Below, piece by piece: positions 10,501 to 21,770 of a DNA stretch of 64,000 nucleotides. The translations under genes and the position numbers were made by a program. The notes beneath the pieces are model-generated. The model searched no databases, was not told where the DNA came from, and saw only the letters and a program-made list of their open reading frames with translations. The DNA lies in contig NC_033557.1 of NCBI RefSeq assembly GCF_001680005.1, forward strand, positions 682,001 through 746,000, written 5' to 3'. Position 1 is the stretch's first letter. Each line of letters opens with the position of its first letter. This stretch comes from Plasmodium coatneyi (Eukaryota; Apicomplexa; Aconoidasida; Haemosporida; Plasmodiidae).

Positions 10501-13145
10501 GAATAAACGGAGCCAACAAAGGTGTTAAAAGTAACATGGGTGGAAGGACCAGTGGGGAAGACACCCCCAAAGGAGGGGCGGAAAAAGGTAACACAGTGGC
10601 TGCTATGTATGCATCTGGAATGGATCCAAACAGCGTTGCGAATAATTTGGGGATGATGATGATGACACAGGCAGGAGATTCAGAGAAGGACAACCCAACG
10701 ATGGGGACCCCACAAGGAGGGAAGGAGAACAAAAGGAGTCTATACAGCATGCTGGTGAATGCCTTTAATGGAAAGAAAAAGGGTGCACAAAAGGGTGCCG
10801 AAGGAATCAACGGTACAGACAAGACGGGTAGCAACATTTTTACGGGTGCCGGTACGAGTCAGAGCCAAACCGTTAGGGACAACGTGGACCTGCTCAACAG
10901 TCATAGTCATGCTAGCGTGTCAGCCGATTCGCAGGAAGTGCATGTCGAAGGGAGAAGAAGAGAGAACAACCAGAATGATGGAAACAGCACAAATAATGCA
11001 GCCACCCGAACACAACAGAACATGCATAATAGTAAAGGGAAGAACACTAGCACTGATCTGATTGACCAACTGATGCATGGCGGTAGTGCAACTGCGGCAG
11101 TAACGAATGGTAGTGTGGCCGGTCAACAGGTGAACATCCCTGCGGATGGCAAAGCAGCCTACATTAATAGTAATAATAATAGCGGGTCGAGCGTACCCCC
11201 TGCACATTCCACCATAAGGGGAAACAGCGGAAATGCCGTAGGAGCAGGATTAGGAGGTGTGAACTTCCCCATTAACGCTGCAGAAATGGGTACCTTACCA
11301 AATATCACAACGCAGGGGAATGCAAAGGAATCAGAGAGAAACGCCGTGGAGAAGAGAATCGGTTCAGATTTACTAAACGTTAACGATGTCGAACTGAACA
11401 ACTTTATTGGAAGCGTCCCCAAAAGCTTCAATGATAGTCTAAGCATGTATCTGGACAGTAGTAACCGAAACGACAACTGCTACGATAGCATTATGAGAGG
11501 GGAGAACATGACGCCCTTCTTTAATCAGAACCTGCTAAAGGAGGAAGCGGCACACATCCGAACGGAGGAACACACCAAGTTGAACGAGATAAAAAACGTC
11601 TTCGATCTGTATAAGGTGGACATCCTGAATACGTCCCTCCTTCTGGAGGAGATGATTCTTAACGAGAACGTCTGTAAATATATTCCGTCGGAGCTTTACA
11701 ACAAAATTCTAAGGTGCTATGAGAGGCTGGATTGCCTGTTGGCGGGCCTCAACCGGGTGGGCAACGTAAGCGCAATGGGTGGTATAAGCCCCATGGATGG
11801 AATGGGTGGCATGAGTGGCATGAACCAAGATATTTTATCTGAAGACTTTAAGAGTTATTGGGATTATGCTTTTTCGAAAAATGAATCCAACCCGCTGTCC
11901 GTATCTGCGAAAGATCTGATGACAAGCAGCGGTGCGAAGGTGAATCTAAATGGGGGCGCTCCACCTGTGCAGGAGGATTTTATCGATGGGGGGAGGAATA
12001 TCAACGGCAACAAGAACGGCAACGTTTCCAGCACAATGTTTTACAACACGATGAATGGAAACCGAGGAAGCAGCAGCGCGATGAAAAGCAGCATGCTAAA
12101 TGCCAGCAGTCATAGTGCAAATGCGGGGATGGGCGGCGGTAGTGGCCCCATTTTGGCTAGCCACCTGAATGGTCAGAACAATGGTGCGGTAACGCAGAAG
12201 AAGTCCAGGAAGAAACCCTCCATGAATATGAATATGAGTATGGGGAATGGTAACAACGTGGATCTGGGGATCAGCTCGATAAAGAACAACTCAGTGCAGA
12301 AGAAGTATGTGAGTGGGTTAAGTGACGGACTGGACAACACAAGTTTCATGAATAACTCCCCTGGTGGTAATGTAAGCGGAAGCAGGAATACCCACATGGG
12401 CGGAAACGCCAACTACAACCTGGGCCAGGGCATGCCCCCCAACCGAAACAGCAGCGGAAACCAGGTGGGCGCGAGGAACAACGGTACCGGTTCTAACAAC
12501 GCCAAATCGAAGGACATGAAGAACTACAACGCGATCCCCAAGGAGAGAAATTTAAAAAGTATAGACATGGATGATTACAAGAACGTGAACAAGATGCTAG
12601 CGCTTGGTGGGAATGCGCAAAATGTGAAAATGAATGGGGAAAGAAGCCCCTATGACCACCATGTAGGAGGAAGCGGTGGTAATACAGACACGGAGCACCG
12701 GGAACACTTCCCCCATAAAATAAACCCCTACAACGATGGTAGTGGCAACGGCGCATGTGACTCGAACTTGCTCGCCCTGATCAACATGAAAAAGAATATG
12801 AAAAATGGGGTGAACAGCAACGTGGGGCAGAAAACAGGGACCAACAACGGTCCTGGCAACGAATTAAATGGGCTTCGGAACAGCAGTTATAAAAAGATGC
12901 TCAACAATGAGACGATTGGTCTTTTAAACAATCCAGGAAGCAAGAACGCCGTCAATGAAATGAACCTGAAATATCTGGAAGTGCTCAACAGCCAATTTAA
13001 CTTTTCCTCACGAGAGAATAGGAAAAACGACTGCGACCCGAACGCGCTGAACAGCAGCATGATGAATTTTCAAAACGACATGGACAAAAAGTACAAAAAC
13101 CCCTTAGTGGATTTATGCGACAAGGGAAACGTGAAAAAGTTGTAA
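7566..13145 (+). CDS. Giant leucine-rich-repeat protein, low-complexity body
   Basis: Single exon, 1,859 residues from the ATG at 7566; the ORF opens a little earlier but has no earlier ATG. Residues about 25-180 form RNI-like leucine-rich repeats (LNIDLSENYITCTGLKTLL, ILKLYKNNIKDDGVSLI, EELHLSHNFVQDNTCKELL). A long charged section (about 270-590) follows, with near-pure Asp/Glu stretches and a poly-Lys run (11 consecutive Lys), then a more ordered Leu-rich domain near 600-870. A very long Asn/Gly/Ser/Met-rich tail ends in Lys-rich sequence. Acidic and Lys blocks suggest a nuclear or nucleolar protein, but this is inference. LRRs imply protein-protein scaffolding; no catalytic motif is visible. 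It is convergent with the carrier gene downstream. Confidence 0.88.
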   Translation: MESYIRESKKLTFKGSKGKKLLRYVDICLNNKALHDSHIVELVKILKKYIKVVYNNYYCLNIDLSENYITCTGLKTLLKFILSYSENVGVHILKLYKNNIKDDGVSLIKQLVYVQKIPMEELHLSHNFVQDNTCKELLLSFVQAKKENNYVYPRYEKYQNSYKHLQIPVWIRLEYNCIQNPKEILKEVEEFAKKKRGYKSNLIICAALKSDKRCCPYKCLNATARNTPIMHVYMFIHQKDNPSQAISANGKVIKEEKKRELSTPSEVTDAGKHSSGNVEQKGGANEEEEDQEVGLPSKGDANGEMQSGGTKSTVKGLSKGVSKSAAKGGLAKAGDTVAGSTENTAKSKGRNDKTSVVRKRSGNSGKRHIKGSLLHDVSADEEDDDDNYDEETEEELDDEVEEEEEDDEDGDDSSEEETESDDDDTDHDSDDDDYDYARKKVLKTGAKKGQKGKEKNGQLSDAAVLYAKKNGTIAGMQKDGRDEEDDDNDDEGEDESSNVTDPTPKKEEKKKKKKKKKKKEKTAVSPLEGGHEQQKENDNDNGGGDVDDDDDTFRMKRGQLGSMGDPLGLNNCGEEDDMTPEFTPQQNDHMNFMNDTVSSLPLYIILDCTAVLDMKELWKDNSFLPFSFPGLLYLYNNKLLRSNADRAKGVNNGATSSEDMQNDAFICLMCSYVANELKLVCQKSEIIRQKMVNLKLNIWDKLSELGVIEFLSVPKDFKEKKKNFLNSSFLTEAQIKLANEYYDISQETLQMIQFSILWSTYIYKIGNREIIIKNDAKEINKGDVKKSRKTIFTEVLYLTSSPNIYSFFEYLYGEDMNMILPLCVTVNQINKYIHDEYSYVVELLSSGRAVEDKSGKFLLDKAFFKTFIRDKYARYLPEGEDIATGTTGGKTKKKKGATPNRANRNDKLSPGGKRSDNECIKTNVGIGGDPLNSNAYDYYDITSVKSFSNENISKLCQLEGQLEGQLDGSIQGGPLGVVGINGANKGVKSNMGGRTSGEDTPKGGAEKGNTVAAMYASGMDPNSVANNLGMMMMTQAGDSEKDNPTMGTPQGGKENKRSLYSMLVNAFNGKKKGAQKGAEGINGTDKTGSNIFTGAGTSQSQTVRDNVDLLNSHSHASVSADSQEVHVEGRRRENNQNDGNSTNNAATRTQQNMHNSKGKNTSTDLIDQLMHGGSATAAVTNGSVAGQQVNIPADGKAAYINSNNNSGSSVPPAHSTIRGNSGNAVGAGLGGVNFPINAAEMGTLPNITTQGNAKESERNAVEKRIGSDLLNVNDVELNNFIGSVPKSFNDSLSMYLDSSNRNDNCYDSIMRGENMTPFFNQNLLKEEAAHIRTEEHTKLNEIKNVFDLYKVDILNTSLLLEEMILNENVCKYIPSELYNKILRCYERLDCLLAGLNRVGNVSAMGGISPMDGMGGMSGMNQDILSEDFKSYWDYAFSKNESNPLSVSAKDLMTSSGAKVNLNGGAPPVQEDFIDGGRNINGNKNGNVSSTMFYNTMNGNRGSSSAMKSSMLNASSHSANAGMGGGSGPILASHLNGQNNGAVTQKKSRKKPSMNMNMSMGNGNNVDLGISSIKNNSVQKKYVSGLSDGLDNTSFMNNSPGGNVSGSRNTHMGGNANYNLGQGMPPNRNSSGNQVGARNNGTGSNNAKSKDMKNYNAIPKERNLKSIDMDDYKNVNKMLALGGNAQNVKMNGERSPYDHHVGGSGGNTDTEHREHFPHKINPYNDGSGNGACDSNLLALINMKKNMKNGVNSNVGQKTGTNNGPGNELNGLRNSSYKKMLNNETIGLLNNPGSKNAVNEMNLKYLEVLNSQFNFSSRENRKNDCDPNALNSSMMNFQNDMDKKYKNPLVDLCDKGNVKKL

Positions 13146-13315
13146 GGAGGGCGCTGGAAGATACAACTGAAGTGATGAATATGCTTCCGTTTTAGTGTAT
13201 GATCGGGTCAGGTAAAAAAAGGAGCACATAAATGTATGTGCAGGAAAAACGCGCAAAATGTGCCCAATTGGGGGACAAGTTTTTACATACATTATTGCCT
13301 GTTCAGGCGATTTTG

Positions 13316-13348
<33 letters not shown>

Positions 13349-14091
13349 AGCCAAAGTGGGGCAAATACAGCCAAAATGATGCATGGAGTACACACGATGT
13401 TACTGTACGTACACACACAGGTGGAGCCAGAACAGGTCTCAGGGAAGGCGCCATCAAGTGGGGTGAATACGTGTCAACCACTTCCTGTGCTTGTTCTCCA
13501 CATATGGTAGATTGTGCGAACCGAACTAGCGGCGTTGCGTTTACCGTGTCGGTCATTTGCCATGGTTTATCGTGAACACAGTTTTGCATGGATGAGTGGG
13601 CAGATGGCCACACCGATGCGTAATGGTACACTTAGCTAGTGTGTCCACCCTTTTTGGTTGCCCGAGCAATTGCGTACATACCTTTGAGTAAAGTTGAGTG
13701 CATGTCCGTTTCACCTTTGTGAAGAACGTTCTTTTTTTAAACGGAAAAACGAAAAGACGAAAAAACAAAAAAATTTAGTTTAGCTCATTTTAGTTTGGCT
13801 TGGTTTCCCATTTTGCGAACGTGTATGGGAGGAATCAATAATTCGTGCGCGGCGGAAGGATAGACGGCACGATAAAGGGAACGCAGAGGGGGTTAACAAA
13901 TTGGGGTTGCCTTCGTCCTGATGGATTGTCCGGCGCGCCATATGTTTACAAAAAAAAAAAAAAAGAAGCAGAGCAAAGCAGAGCAAAGCAGAGCAAAGCA
14001 AAGCAAAGCAAACATGCATATAGGTGTAGGTGCGCAGAGAATATGCCCCGCTCATGTAAAACATCCCCCTCGAATTGTGCAGCCCCTTTCG
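13146..14091. other. Convergent spacer with long A run and AAAGC/AGAGC repeats
   Basis: 3' ends of the LRR gene and the mitochondrial carrier face each other. It contains a GCCTG-TT-CAGGC palindrome at 13297-13308 followed by a run of about 30 A, and a tandem array of (A)AAGC / AGAGC units at 13973-14010. No coding exon could be supported. Confidence 0.5.
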
Positions 14092-16649
14092 TCACGCGAA
14101 CTGCTTGTATAGGTCTATGATCGTGACGTTCATGGTCATGCTGAGGCACACCAGGGAGCATCGGTAGAGGTTTCCTTTGAAGAGGTTAAAAATCTTCCCG
14201 CTGCCTTCATTCCACAGCTTCTTAATTCCCTGTTGAAGGGTGAGGTGACGTGTTAAATAAATGTGCGTGTAAAACTTTCGAATATTTTAGGAAGGCATAT
14301 GGGAAGGTACACCCCCCCGGTTGCGCTCTCGAGGGAGATCCTGCCCCTCTTTCATTTTTTCCCTCCTTACGTCAACGGAGCTGCTGTAAAAAAAGGGGGT
14401 CCTGTTCTTTTCCTGCAGTTGGTATCTGTACCGTTGGGATGGGAGAAAAGAGGCCAATTAGACATACACATTGTTTGCATGAATAGGACATTAACCCATC
14501 TATGCGGGGCAACACAAATGAGGAAGCAAACTGTATCATCTGCAACAGAAGAATCATCCGAGTGAAGCTGCTCTACAGGGGCCGCTTCCCCCCAAAAAAA
14601 AAGGTTAATACCTTATCCTGACTACTTCAAGGGGGGAAGTTATAATCCCAGACAGCATCGAACAAATGAGGTTCAATTTGAGGCTGTTCAAATTGGACGA
14701 TTCGATCTCTAGTCTTTTCATGAGGTTCATTCCCATCTGGTGCGTTAGGGGGGTTGATGAAGAATGGAAGCGTGAAATGGCATGGGGAGGATTATAAAAC
14801 ACTTGTGTTATGTTTGTACTGGTGGCGATCATATACAAAAGGGAATCACAAACAGATAAGGTGTTCGCCCCCTTCGTTACGGATCCGGGTCACGCCGAAA
14901 CGGGGCAGTCTCTTTTTACATTTTGGAGAAAGAAGAAGGAGCCTCCAAACATGCCGTAGGTTAAGCAGGTGGAGATGTAGCCTCTGTACAGCTGTGGGGG
15001 GAAAGAAAAAGAAGCATGACATTAGTTAGTTGCTACCAGGGAGGGGGATCCTATTCGATTATCCACTGTTGGCGACGCGCAAGAATTACCCTGAAGAAGC
15101 CCTCCTTGCGAATTAAATCCTTCACCAGGTGGTAGGACGTCTTGTACTCCTTCAGTTGCAAATACCGTTGCGCCTTCAATGAGGGAGGGAAAAAGGAAAA
15201 GGGTAAAAAAATGTGGGAGCCACGTTAAGGGACAACATGGTTTAAGGTGTGAAGAGCGTATGGGAGATGGTACTGCACTAATTGTCCTACTCACCTGCAG
15301 CCTCTCCTTAATTACATCAATGGGGACGAACAGGACGCAGGACATGGCCTCTGCCAGGAAAGCTGCATGGTAAGTGGCAAGTGGGGTAGTGGTAGGTGCA
15401 GAGAGAACGGTGCAGAGTCGTTGGGTCCATTTATCGTCGATCGAATTATCCACGCAGGCGTATCTCCTTAACGTAACCACTGTGCAAGGAAGGTGTACCT
15501 GTGGCGGGGGGAAAAAATGAAATAGCAATGGTAAAGGAATTCGCAGCTGAATAACTGTGACGGGCACCACCACACAGGGAGGGCCCTCCCCGCAGGTCCC
15601 CCTTTTTCCCTCTTTTGGTGAAAACGGCTGAAGAAGCCATACCTATGGTGAAGTAATTCACAAAACTCAACGAAGTGGTTGTCTGTCCGGGCCCCGTTTT
15701 TTCGTCTTGCAATTTTTTGTTCCAGTTTATTTTTACCCACTTCAGGTACTCGAAGCAGCAGAAGTAGAGGCTCGTGGCGGGGATGGTCGTCATGGCGGAG
15801 AAGCTGAAAAGGGGAGACATACAATAGACACTGAACAGTGCACAGTATACATCTAGGTAGATTTGTGTGCCGGATCAGACACGCGTCCGTTGCTGCTTCC
15901 AACGGGGTCGACGTTTGTTTTTACGAGAGGACAAACACGTATATGTTCACCCACACCATACGCACAGGTGAACATATACGCTTTGAAAGGACCCCCTGCA
16001 TGGCCCATGACGTTGCCCATTCTTTGCACACTTACACAAAACCACTGTAGAGCCCCCTGTATCCAAATTTATGGATAAACGCAGGAAGGAAAAAGGAGGT
16101 GCGTCCTATCTTCAATGGATTGGAGGTGCATGCGTGGCTAGCTGGCCTGGAATCACCCCCCACTTGGCTGTTGCTCGTGTCTACCTGCTTATTTATTTTT
16201 ACCGTGTCAAGTGGGTAGAGCACAACTCTGCTGATTGTCGAGGCGATGATCGACCCGTATAAGGTCTGCAACATGGAGGGTTCTGCGGGGGAAGTGGTGG
16301 TTGTATGGGGGCACGTGTGGAGTGGCAAGACGGATGAGTAGGCAGGAACGGATATAGGTTTATCCCTCCCGCGATTCAGGAAGTCAATTCAGCTAGCCAT
16401 TTAAGTGACCTAACCAACCAGTGAGCTCTACCACTAGCTTTCTTTTTCCCCTTCCGTCATATGTACTACTATGTCTAAGCAGCTGCGGCGTGGATGGATG
16501 ATCCACATGTGGGGAAGCAATCTTTATTCACCCAAGCAACACAGCCGGTGAATCCACCAAGAGACTACGCCCACCCGGGTGCACAACTAACCTTGCACAT
16601 TGTGTAGTTTTCCTTTCTCCTCCACTTCTACTTCCTTGGCGTTACCCAT
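14092..16649 (-). CDS. Mitochondrial carrier (SLC25) family protein, complete, 9 exons
   Basis: Exons 16649-16592, 16282-16036, 15803-15643, 15362-15295, 15173-15090, 14991-14920, 14736-14612, 14425-14371 and 14229-14092 join in phase to 335 residues. All three carrier signatures are intact: YPLDTVKINKQ (repeat 1), VPIDVIKERLQ (repeat 2) and SPLEVVRIRYQ (repeat 3), each followed later by a G-x-x-G-L-Y-S/R-G type element (YRGLYSGFV, LYRGYIS, NLFKGNLYR). Six transmembrane helices are therefore expected, in the inner mitochondrial membrane. The acidic/basic gate residues are conserved, so it should be an active transporter; the substrate cannot be read with confidence. A Ser/Thr-rich insert follows the first signature. 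It is convergent with the LRR gene and divergent from the gene at 18849. Confidence 0.9.
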
Positions 16650-18848
16650 GGTGTGTGTGTGGAGGTTCGGCGATGCAGCTATTCACAGGGGTCCCTTCGA
16701 GGAGTAAAAGGGCGAAGTGTCACCTCCAAGTGGGGCATGGCTCAGGTGATGAAAAGTTACCAAAATGAGGAAGAAAGGAAAAAAGAGCAAATGGAAAGAA
16801 AAGATAATGGGACAAAGTATTACTCTAATTTTTTCCTAAACAAATTACCATTTTTTTGTGTGCATAATATGCTCTAATTTTGAACTATTTTTTTTTTTTT
16901 TTTTTTTTTTTATTCCTTAACAAGTGGGGAGATAACAAACGAATGGAAGTTGTTCTGGTTTGCCATTTGGTTTTCGAGTGATGAAACTTTTGTTGCCACG
17001 CTTTAGGGGGGGTTAGAGAAGGACCAACATATATAAGGATCATATAAGGATCATATAAGCATCATATCCGCACCATGCACATTTTAGTCCACCCCGTGGG
17101 GGAGAAAAAAACCTTGTGGAGCCATTCCATCTGGTACAAAATGGTAGTTATATATTTTACAGCTGCTGCATCGATCCCTAATGGGGTGTTCACCATTTAT
17201 TTTTGGGGGGAAAGGAATTGCGCTCAGCCTGAGACGTTCAGAGCAAATACTACTACGCCTATCTCAACCCGCGTGCGAAAATTGCGGGGCAAAGGAAAGG
17301 TATGTCGTTGTCTCAACACATATTCATAGGCATCAGTCGGTCAATCTCGATCCTGGCCCCGCTTTTGTAACAAAAAAAAAAAAGAAAAAAAAAAAAGGCT
17401 GAAAACGCCGCTTATAATCCAACCCAAAATTTGCATAACTCTGCTGCGGTCATTGAATTTTTTTTTTTTTTTCTGTTTTATTTGTTTTTTCGTTTTATTT
17501 TATTTTTTTCTGTTTTATTTTTTTGTTTTGTTTTTGTTTTTTTTTCGTTTACCGTTCCGCTACCCCTTTGAGCCTTCAAAAAGAAACAATGTTGCCCTGG
17601 ACAGGATGATCTTTTTTAGGGGGCGTCATTTATAATAGCGAAGCTACCTTTTGGGTGCCTTTTTCGAGGTAAACTCCGTTGGGGATAATTTTTTTTTTTT
17701 TTTTTTTTTTCGCTGGCGGCTTGCTCCCGCGCTGCATGGATGTATAGTAGTAATAATATTTTTTGTTAGCATGCATCTACATGTTTGCTTCGGTGCGCCT
17801 TCTTTTGCCACCCTCGGGACGAACGAATTGCAGCGTTTTTTGCATAATTCTGGGTCGCCTTTTTTTGCATGCAGCCCCGCCGGATGGACCAGCCAACGAC
17901 ACCACTGCAGTTCTTCCAAAAGGCGCCAAAAAAAAAGCATGCAAAAAAATGGGTGGCAAAGTCTGCATAAGTGGCAACAAAAAAAAAAAATGGTTGTACC
18001 GCTACTGCAGAATAACGCAAACTTGGCATAAAAAATTAGCTCAAGGCAGAATATGTAGTGCGCCCCAGTAGCGAACGAACAGAAAAAATGCAAATCAATC
18101 AGTCACAGTCGGTCGGTCAGCCGTTGGTTAGTCGTCGGTCAAATCTGCCAATTCAAGTTTTGATGATAAAAAAAAAAAAACTTGTCGTTCTTGCGTTCCG
18201 CGTCCGCTACGGCATGAACAACTTGGTTTTTATTTTTTTTTTCAAAAAATAATTATTTTTTTTTTTTTAAAGAGGTCACTTTCGCGGACAATTCAATAAC
18301 CATATTTTTTCAACAGACTTATTTTTCTCGCGATCAACAGTACAACAACTGTTTACAGTAAACTTTTACCACTTCCGTTTTTTAATCTTTTAATATTTTA
18401 ACATTTCAACGTTTTAATATTTCAACGTTTTAATACTTTAACGTTTCAACGTTTTAATTTTTTAAAATCTTTTCCTTTTAAACCTGAACGAGACTTTTTC
18501 TAAACGCTGAATCCTTCACCATCGGAGTGACAACCCAACATATAGGAACTACCCAAATTGCCAACAACGAACCGTTCGTTCATCCCTTCAAATTTAGGAT
18601 ACTTACAGGGTATGTAAACGCAAATGGCCATCCAGCGTTTTGTATCCACCCGTTCTGCCTGACCGTTGTAGCACGTTCTTAACTGACCGACCCATCCTCT
18701 GTTCGAACTTTCTTTCCTCAGCGCGAAGAAGCAGCAGACGTAGTTATCTTCCCCACGTCTCTATCGACAAACTTATCTGTTTACAAAAGCATCTATTTAC
18801 AACCCATCCGTTTAGGAAACCCTCCTCTACCCTTTCTGTACTTGCACG
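16650..18848. promoter_or_regulatory. Long divergent spacer / leader region
   Basis: 2.2 kb between divergent genes with no supportable exon. Several T runs (16890-16911, 17458-17474, 17689-17710) and T-rich pseudo-periodic stretches are present. Near 18380-18475 there is a run of degenerate TTTTAAtaTTTcAACG units immediately upstream of the acidic-protein gene, likely within its transcribed leader. Confidence 0.5.
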
Positions 18849-19484
18849 ATGGCTAAACGAAAGTATATGTCCAAAGTTGACGGCAAAATCAACGTCGGAG
18901 AAAAACACCAGGCGAAGATTCCCGACCTGGTTGTGACAGACGAAAAAGGGAAGGACGTCGTGAACAACAACGAAGTGGAAGAGCATGTAGACGACATTGT
19001 AAGTGACGTCCCAACGAATAAGAGAGCCCGCGTGGAAGACGAAGTGGATTCTAAAGCTGTAGAAGGAGCAGAAAATGCTGGTGTTCATGCAGAACCCGAA
19101 CATGCAGATGCACAAGTTGGAGAGAACGCAAATGACGATAACCATGCGAACGAAACGCACGAAGCAAACGACGCCCACCATGCGAACGAAACGAACGAAG
19201 CTCATGACGCAACGCACGACACAAACGCAGAAGATACGACTGCAAATGACGTGGCAGATAATGCTAACACTTTAAATGAAGACAACCATGACGACGCTGG
19301 AGCTAGCAATGTTGCAGAGGCCTCTGCTGGAGGAAACCTTAGTGGAGATGATGTAGCCACACCAGACGACATTGCAGACTCGGCTGTCACGGAGGAGGTA
19401 CACAACGATACGAATGGAAATGCGAACGAAGCTGCGAATGAAAACGCTCATGAGGAGGCCGCACCGACGGAAAACGCAGACTGA
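18849..19484 (+). CDS. Short acidic protein with N-terminal ELM2-like motif
   Basis: Single exon, 211 residues. The N-terminus is basic (MAKRKYMSK) and residues about 13-26 read GKINVGEKHQAKIPDL, close to the start of ELM2 domains (I-x-V-G-x-x-Y/H-Q-A-x-I-P), which recruit histone deacetylases in MTA and CoREST proteins. The remainder is an Ala/Asp/Glu/Asn/His-rich tail with degenerate HANETNEAHDA repeats and one basic patch (NKRARVED) that could be a nuclear signal. The full ELM2 fold (about 55-60 residues) and a SANT domain are not apparent, so only the first half of the domain may be present, or the similarity may be chance. A nuclear role is inferred. Confidence 0.75.
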   Translation: MAKRKYMSKVDGKINVGEKHQAKIPDLVVTDEKGKDVVNNNEVEEHVDDIVSDVPTNKRARVEDEVDSKAVEGAENAGVHAEPEHADAQVGENANDDNHANETHEANDAHHANETNEAHDATHDTNAEDTTANDVADNANTLNEDNHDDAGASNVAEASAGGNLSGDDVATPDDIADSAVTEEVHNDTNGNANEAANENAHEEAAPTENAD

Positions 19485-20078
19485 TTCACGCCCGCAATGT
19501 GATGAATGCACGGAGGAAGAGAGGCAATTTATACAACTACTACATATGTCTTACGGAGGAGACGCACCGGCTAGGAACAACAGACCATACGAGGGCCTCA
19601 CCTGTTCGGACGTAAAGGAAAGCAACAAACAGATGAACAGTGAACAGATGAACAGTGCACAGAAGAACAACGCGCAAATGAATTTTACCAAACGGTGCAG
19701 ATGACGCATCTCCCCGAATAATGGGAAAACACACACCACGTATGAGCTCTTTCAAGTAGGGGAAGACGGCGGGGGTGTCACACTTCCCTCTTTTCTCCCC
19801 CTCCCCAATCATGGCAGTTACCGTTTGATTATCGCATTTTCTTTCCACGTTGGGACTTCATATCGAATTAGCAAAACATTACCCAAAGGCACAGCATATA
19901 ATGTATACATTTGAATTGATCCTGTATAGAGTTCATTGAAACTTTTTTTTTTTTTTTTTTTTTCTCTTCCCATTTCTTCACGTGTACATATACATATACA
20001 TATACCAATCACCAATCCGCGTTTTTTTTTTTTTTTATTTTGTGAGTTTCGACACCAGTTGTTTTTCACCTCTTTTTT
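19485..20078. other. Convergent spacer
   Basis: 3' flanks of the acidic-protein gene and the J-domain gene. It holds an imperfect GAACAGATGAACAGTG repeat near 19634-19665 and T runs at 19942-19964 and 20022-20036. No gene. Confidence 0.5.
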
Positions 20079-21055
20079 TCACCTTGCCTGTTTTGTTTTT
20101 TTTAAAAAAATTAGTTCGCTTGTCTTCATGTCGCACACTAGTCTGCATTTCTTCGCTCGATTTTTTGGCAACTGTGAGTTAAACGGCAACAAGACGGAAT
20201 AAATATTTGTCCACATAAAGGGGCATGTGTGGCGGTCATAGAGTGGCCACAATAGGGGGAATGATGGGACCAGCCCGTCGGCAAGCACTTCCCGAAACGC
20301 TCTCCCATTAACTTACCTGGACCACTTCAAAGCGACTTAGCTTCAGCAGATCATCGTCCACGTACAGCTCTGGGAAGTTATTTTTGTAAAACTGCAAAAG
20401 GGAAAAAACAGGGGGGAAATTAAAAAAAAATAAAATAAAATAGCTAGCTGCCTGAACAGTTCAGGTGAAAATGGAAAAAAAAAAAAAAAAAAATAAGAGT
20501 AACGCCACTTTTACATGTTCTGCAGCGTCCCTTTTTTTTGGTTCCTCCGTGGGGTTTCTCTCACGAATAAGTCTCAACCCCGTGTAACCATGCAACAGAC
20601 TCTCCCCTTCCTTACGTGGTACAACTGGTGCGGGTGCGGGGGGGTATATCCTGCAGACAGATACTCGTATCGCTTCATGACGGGGTTGTAAAAGCAGGGG
20701 ACCACCTGGGCGCTTTCCCCGCTCTCCGCGCCATCGCATAGCCTGAGGGGGGAGGGGTAGATGGAGTGTTGGGCAAACTTAACGGAACAACTCGCGGCGG
20801 GGGGGTAGTTGTGCCCCACGTGTACCCCACTTTTTCACTCACTCTTCCCTGAAGGTGTTCACGTCAAAGGGTAGGTAGACGCACACCAGGAGGACTCCCC
20901 CAAAGGTCACTAAAATGATGACTAGGATGTAGATCTCCACGTTTTTCTGGAAGTGAGACACGTCGTTCCTCTTCCCCTCAGAGTAGCGTCTGTACCGCTC
21001 GATTCGTTCATCTTCGAAGGGGAAAGAAGTGGTGATCAGTATACATGAACAAGTG

Positions 21056-21086
<31 letters not shown>

Positions 21087-21770
21087 CGTAAGTGTGAAGA
21101 AGCCTCAACATATGGATGGGATACACAAAGAAGGCACCAAAAAGGGTGAGGTGAGCAACATGCTGAGAGACCCCCTCGAGAAATTCCCCTCTTTTAACCT
21201 CTCTCCTGTTCTGTTTCCAACACAGATTCGTCGGTGAGATCTGACTTGTACAGGTGATCATACTGTTGGGTGAAACTCTTATAGTACCTATAAATTTGCA
21301 AAAATATTTCTTCCTTCCGCTTTTTTCTTTGTTCGTTCTTCTCATTTATGTATGTGTCTGGGTGGTACAGTCGGAGCAGTTTGAGGTACTTCTGTGGGTG
21401 GGGTAGGCAGGGGAAACGAAGTAGGAGGGTGAAGTGATGGCCACACCTACACATATGCACACACCGATACAGGGGAACACTGCCCCGCAGCGGTACAGCC
21501 GCACCCTCTTGTGAGCACCTTCTTAATCTTCAAGGCGTCCCTGTGGTCGTCCACGTCCAGTTCTTCCCTTTGGAGCCTCTCCAATAACTTGCAGTCCTCA
21601 TCATAATCGAAGTAGGGTTTTGTACCCTTCCCACCTGTGGTGGATTCGCTATGGAGACTACTACAATAGAAGGCAAAGGGGGGGTTCCTACTTGGAATGC
21701 TACTCCCGGTTTTGCATTTCGCGATGGTCCTCATGCACCTGCAGTATCGCCTGGCCAGAGATAGCAACAT
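20079..21770 (-). CDS. Membrane-anchored J-domain (DnaJ) protein, complete, 6 exons
   Basis: Exons 21770-21519, 21391-21199, 21011-20843, 20742-20616, 20391-20317 and 20171-20079 join in phase to 302 residues. An Arg/Cys-rich leader (first ~30 residues) may target an organelle. A J domain spans about residues 70-140, with the HPD tripeptide in LRLYHPDTY (about 94-96) after the helix II sequence KIKKKYLKLL, and a helix III IFLQIYRYYKSF. A hydrophobic span at about 175-194 (YILVIILVTFGGVLLVCVYL) is one transmembrane helix. The last exons (FYKNNFPELYVDDDLLKLSRFEVVQ) show no known domain. It should stimulate an Hsp70 at a membrane; mitochondrial or ER location cannot be decided. The first intron uses an unusual GTGCTC donor. 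The tail ends in basic residues. Confidence 0.85.
20450..20465. repeat. Palindrome GCCTGAAC-A-GTTCAGGT beside TAGCTAGCT and A runs
   Basis: Inside intron 4 of the J-domain gene. It is preceded by an A-rich run plus TAGCTAGCT and followed by GAAAATGG and a further A run, the same layout (inverted) as at 29376. Confidence 0.7.
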
